DNA of 8,196 nt from Kerstersia sp052103615. GTDB lineage: Bacteria; Pseudomonadota; Gammaproteobacteria; Burkholderiales; Burkholderiaceae_B. The notes under the pieces are model-generated. The model was not told the DNA's origin and made no database searches. It saw nothing but the letters and a program-made list of their open reading frames with translations. The stretch's first letter is position 1; each line of letters starts with the position of its first letter. The translations under genes were made by a program, and so were the position numbers. Location: the NCBI RefSeq assembly GCF_052103615.1, contig NZ_JBQEKA010000115.1:1-8196 (forward strand), given 5' to 3'. Shown piece by piece: positions 5,536 to 8,196 of this stretch.

Positions 5536-8196
5536 ATGAGCTCTGATATCCGCATCACTGGCGCACGCCAGAATAATCTGAAGAACCTCGACCTTGTGCT
5601 GCACACCGGCGAACTGACGGTGTTCACGGGGGTATCCGGCTCCGGCAAATCCTCGCTGGCCTTCGATACGCTCTATGCGGAAGGCCAGCGGCGCTATGTC
5701 GAAACATTCTCGCCCTATGCGCGCCAGTTCCTCGACCGCATGGACAAGCCCCAGGTTGACCGCATCGAAGGCATTCTGCCCGCCATTGCCATCGACCAGA
5801 CCAACCCGGTGCGCAATTCACGCAGCACGGTCGGCACCATGACCGAGCTGAACGACCACCTGAAGCTGCTGTTCGCCCGCGCCAGCAGCCTGTTCGACCG
5901 CGTCACCGGCCATCGGGTCATCCGCGACAACCCGGCGACTATCCTGGCTTCTCTGCGCGAACGCGCAAGCGCCGCCGGCGATCCGCGCCTGGTCGTGACC
6001 TTCCAGCTGCCGGTGCCGGCCAATTTTTCCGAAGACGAAGTCCGGGCCTTTCTCGAAGGCCAGGGCTACACGCGGGTACACGGCCAGGCCCTCGCGCCAG
6101 CCATCAGCGCGGCCCAGGCCGAAACGCCCCAGGCCGCCAAGGCAGGCAAAGGCAAACGCGCCCAGGCTCCCCAGGCGCAACGCATCCTGCAAGTCGTGCA
6201 GGATCGCTTCCGCCTGTCCGGCGCCGAACCCGAACGCATCGCCGAAGCGCTGGAAACCGCCTTGCGCATGGGACGCGGCCACCTGGCCATCCACGCGCTG
6301 GACGACAACGGGGACGATGCCGCTGTCTGGCGCTACAGCGACCGCCTGAGCGACCCGGACAGCGGCATCGAATATAGCGAGCCGCTGCCCAGCACCTTTT
6401 CTTTCAACTCCCCGCTGGGCGCTTGCGAAAGCTGCCGCGGATTCGGCCGAGTCATCGGCATCGACCACGACCTGGTCATCCCCGACGGCAATAAAACGCT
6501 GCGCGAAGGCGCGGTGCGGCCCTGGCAGACCGCCAGCTACAAGGAATGCCAGGACGAAATGGAAAAGTACGCGCCAGCCGCCGGCGTGCGGCTGGGCGTG
6601 CCCTGGAAAGCGCTGACCGAAGAGGAGCGCCATTGGGTGCTGCACGGCGACCCCGCCTGGAAGGGCGGCAATCAGGCCTGGAAACACCAATGGTATGGCG
6701 TGCAGCGCTTTTTTGACTGGCTGGAATCACGCGCCTACAAAATGCATGTGCGCGTGCTGCTGTCCAAATACCGCAGCTACTCCACCTGCCCGGCCTGCAA
6801 AGGCTCCCGGCTCAAACAGGATGCCCTGCTCTGGCGCGTCGGCAGCGCTGCCGACGCGCAGGCCGTGCTGCCCGGCGGCGACCCGCGCTATCACCGCTTC
6901 CTGCCCGCGCATGCCAGCTGGAGCCAGGCGCAGCTTGATGCCATGCCCGGCCTCTCGCTCCACGACCTGATGCGCCTGCCCATCAGCCGGGTGCGGCAAT
7001 TCTTCCTGGATCTGCGTTTCGAAGGCGGACTGGACGCCGCCATGGAACTGCTGATGGACGAAGTCAACGCCCGCCTGCGCTTTCTCTGTGATGTCGGTCT
7101 GGGCTACCTGACGCTGGACCGCCAGAGCCGCACCTTGTCCGGGGGCGAAGTGCAGCGTATCAACCTGACCACAGCGCTGGGCACGTCGCTGGTCAATACG
7201 CTGTTCGTGCTGGATGAACCCTCCATCGGCCTGCACCCGCGCGACATGCACCGCATCGTCGAAGTCATGCACCGCTTGCGCAATGCCGGCAATACCCTGG
7301 CGGTCGTCGAACACGACCCGCTGGTCATGCTGGCCGCCGACCGCATCATCGACGTCGGCCCCGGCCCCGGCGAGCGCGGCGGCCATATCGTCTTCGATGG
7401 CACGCCCGACGCCCTGCGCCGCGCCGCCACCCTGACAGGCGACTATCTCGGCGGCCGCCGCCGCGTGGAAGCACCCCGCCCCATGGCGGTAGCGGCCAAC
7501 ACGCCGCGGCTGCTGCTCGAAGGCGCGCGCGCCCATAACCTGCAAGACATTTCCGTGGACATCCCCCTGGGCCGCCTGGTGTGCATCACCGGCGTCTCCG
7601 GTTCGGGCAAATCGACCCTGGTGCAGGACGTCCTGTACCCGGCGCTGCTCAAGCATTTTGGCCGTCCCACCGAGGCGCCGGGCGCGCATGACAGGCTGCT
7701 GGGCGCGGAACAGCTCGCCGACGTCGTGATGGTGGACCAGACGCCCATCGGCAAGACCGCCCGCTCCAACCCGGCCAGCTATGTTGGCGCCTTCGACGCC
7801 ATCCGCAAGCTCTTCGCGCTGGCGCCGCTATCGCGCGAACGCAGCTATACCCCCGGCATGTTCAGCTTCAACAGCGGCGACGGGCGCTGCCCGACTTGCG
7901 GCGGCACCGGCTTTGAACACGTGGAGATGCAATTCCTGTCGGACGTGTATCTGCGCTGCCCGGATTGCGACGGCAAACGCTTCCGCCCGGAAGTCCGCGA
8001 AGTCAAACTCTCGCACCTGGGGCGCGAAGCCTCCATCGACGAAGTGCTGGATATGACGGTGCACGAAGCCAGCCTCTTCTTCAAGGGCTTGCGCGATGTG
8101 CAGACCGGCCTGGCCCCGCTGGTGGATGTCGGCCTGGAATACGTCAAGCTGGGGCAGCCTGTCCCGACCCTTTCCGGCGGCGAAGCCCAGCGCCTC
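5536..8196 (+). CDS. uvrA: UvrA-family ABC ATPase, probable paralogue of excinuclease subunit A (C-terminus off the right edge)
   Basis: The frame is open for 887 codons to the edge. The order follows UvrA: Walker A GVSGSGKSS (32-40), the AEGQRRYVE and YARQFL segments, a UvrB-binding-like region (about 120-240), first signature LSGGEVQR (534-541), Walker B VLDEPSIGLH with Asp560 and Glu561, second Walker A GVSGSGKST (686-694), an intact C4 zinc finger (Cys785, 788, 808, 811), and second signature LSGGEAQR (879-886). Family UvrA dimers scan DNA for lesions and load UvrB. Differences from E. coli UvrA are the loss of the first CxxC of the N-terminal zinc module (Asp273 and Ser276 in its place; Cys297 and Cys300 remain), an Ala/Lys/Gln-rich insert (about 190-215), and about 30 extra residues after Cys418/421. 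Long UvrA paralogues exist in proteobacteria, so this need not be the housekeeping copy. The start matches other UvrA N-termini. An SOS box lies upstream. Confidence 0.93.
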   Translation, partial: MSSDIRITGARQNNLKNLDLVLHTGELTVFTGVSGSGKSSLAFDTLYAEGQRRYVETFSPYARQFLDRMDKPQVDRIEGILPAIAIDQTNPVRNSRSTVGTMTELNDHLKLLFARASSLFDRVTGHRVIRDNPATILASLRERASAAGDPRLVVTFQLPVPANFSEDEVRAFLEGQGYTRVHGQALAPAISAAQAETPQAAKAGKGKRAQAPQAQRILQVVQDRFRLSGAEPERIAEALETALRMGRGHLAIHALDDNGDDAAVWRYSDRLSDPDSGIEYSEPLPSTFSFNSPLGACESCRGFGRVIGIDHDLVIPDGNKTLREGAVRPWQTASYKECQDEMEKYAPAAGVRLGVPWKALTEEERHWVLHGDPAWKGGNQAWKHQWYGVQRFFDWLESRAYKMHVRVLLSKYRSYSTCPACKGSRLKQDALLWRVGSAADAQAVLPGGDPRYHRFLPAHASWSQAQLDAMPGLSLHDLMRLPISRVRQFFLDLRFEGGLDAAMELLMDEVNARLRFLCDVGLGYLTLDRQSRTLSGGEVQRINLTTALGTSLVNTLFVLDEPSIGLHPRDMHRIVEVMHRLRNAGNTLAVVEHDPLVMLAADRIIDVGPGPGERGGHIVFDGTPDALRRAATLTGDYLGGRRRVEAPRPMAVAANTPRLLLEGARAHNLQDISVDIPLGRLVCITGVSGSGKSTLVQDVLYPALLKHFGRPTEAPGAHDRLLGAEQLADVVMVDQTPIGKTARSNPASYVGAFDAIRKLFALAPLSRERSYTPGMFSFNSGDGRCPTCGGTGFEHVEMQFLSDVYLRCPDCDGKRFRPEVREVKLSHLGREASIDEVLDMTVHEASLFFKGLRDVQTGLAPLVDVGLEYVKLGQPVPTLSGGEAQRL

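Noticed and set aside
5818..7689. Long minus-strand open frames (290 and 320 codons) inside the UvrA-like gene
   Set aside because: They are antisense to conserved UvrA coding sequence, with Ala/Gly/Val/Gln-rich composition and no recognisable motif.

Overview
The window is GC-rich and densely coded, with third-position G/C preference. Its gene content fits a betaproteobacterium of the order Burkholderiales, perhaps Alcaligenaceae (Bordetella/Achromobacter-like). That placement rests on compositional style and gene types, not on a marker gene. No rRNA, tRNA, CRISPR array, insertion sequence or phage gene is visible.

Minus strand, read from right to left: a small DUF423-type membrane protein (4836-5246); a MarR-family regulator (4105-4578); a periplasmic substrate-binding protein with a signal peptide (2786-3931); a LivH-type permease (1625-2674); and a LivM-type permease fused in frame to a LivG-type ATPase (1-1623, running off the left edge). 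The last three form one branched-chain-amino-acid-type (HAAT) ABC importer. The binding protein captures the ligand in the periplasm, LivH and the LivM domain form the pore, and the LivG domain supplies ATP hydrolysis. A partner LivF ATPase would be expected beyond the left edge. The MarR gene directly upstream is the likely local regulator. Importers of this class with MarR neighbours often serve aromatic or other organic acids as well as amino acids, so the substrate is left open.

Plus strand: one long gene (5536-8196, running off the right edge) encoding a UvrA-family protein. It is preceded by a textbook LexA/SOS box (CTGT-N8-ACAG), so DNA-damage control is likely. The protein differs from canonical UvrA: the first CxxC pair of the N-terminal zinc module is replaced by Asp and Ser, the first ABC signature reads LSGGEVQR, and there are extra inserted segments. 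It looks more like a UvrA paralogue than the housekeeping repair subunit.

Intergenic regions are rich in perfect inverted repeats: two hairpins between the binding-protein gene and livH, a hairpin whose loop is the marR stop codon, an 11-bp-stem dyad 20 bases before the marR start, and two small hairpins in the leader of the DUF423 gene. These point to transcript-level control or termination. I found no clearly undescribed multi-gene system. The items most worth following up are the altered, SOS-boxed UvrA paralogue and the importer's unusual permease architecture (LivM-LivG fusion, enlarged LivH, and a livH start without a Shine-Dalgarno sequence).
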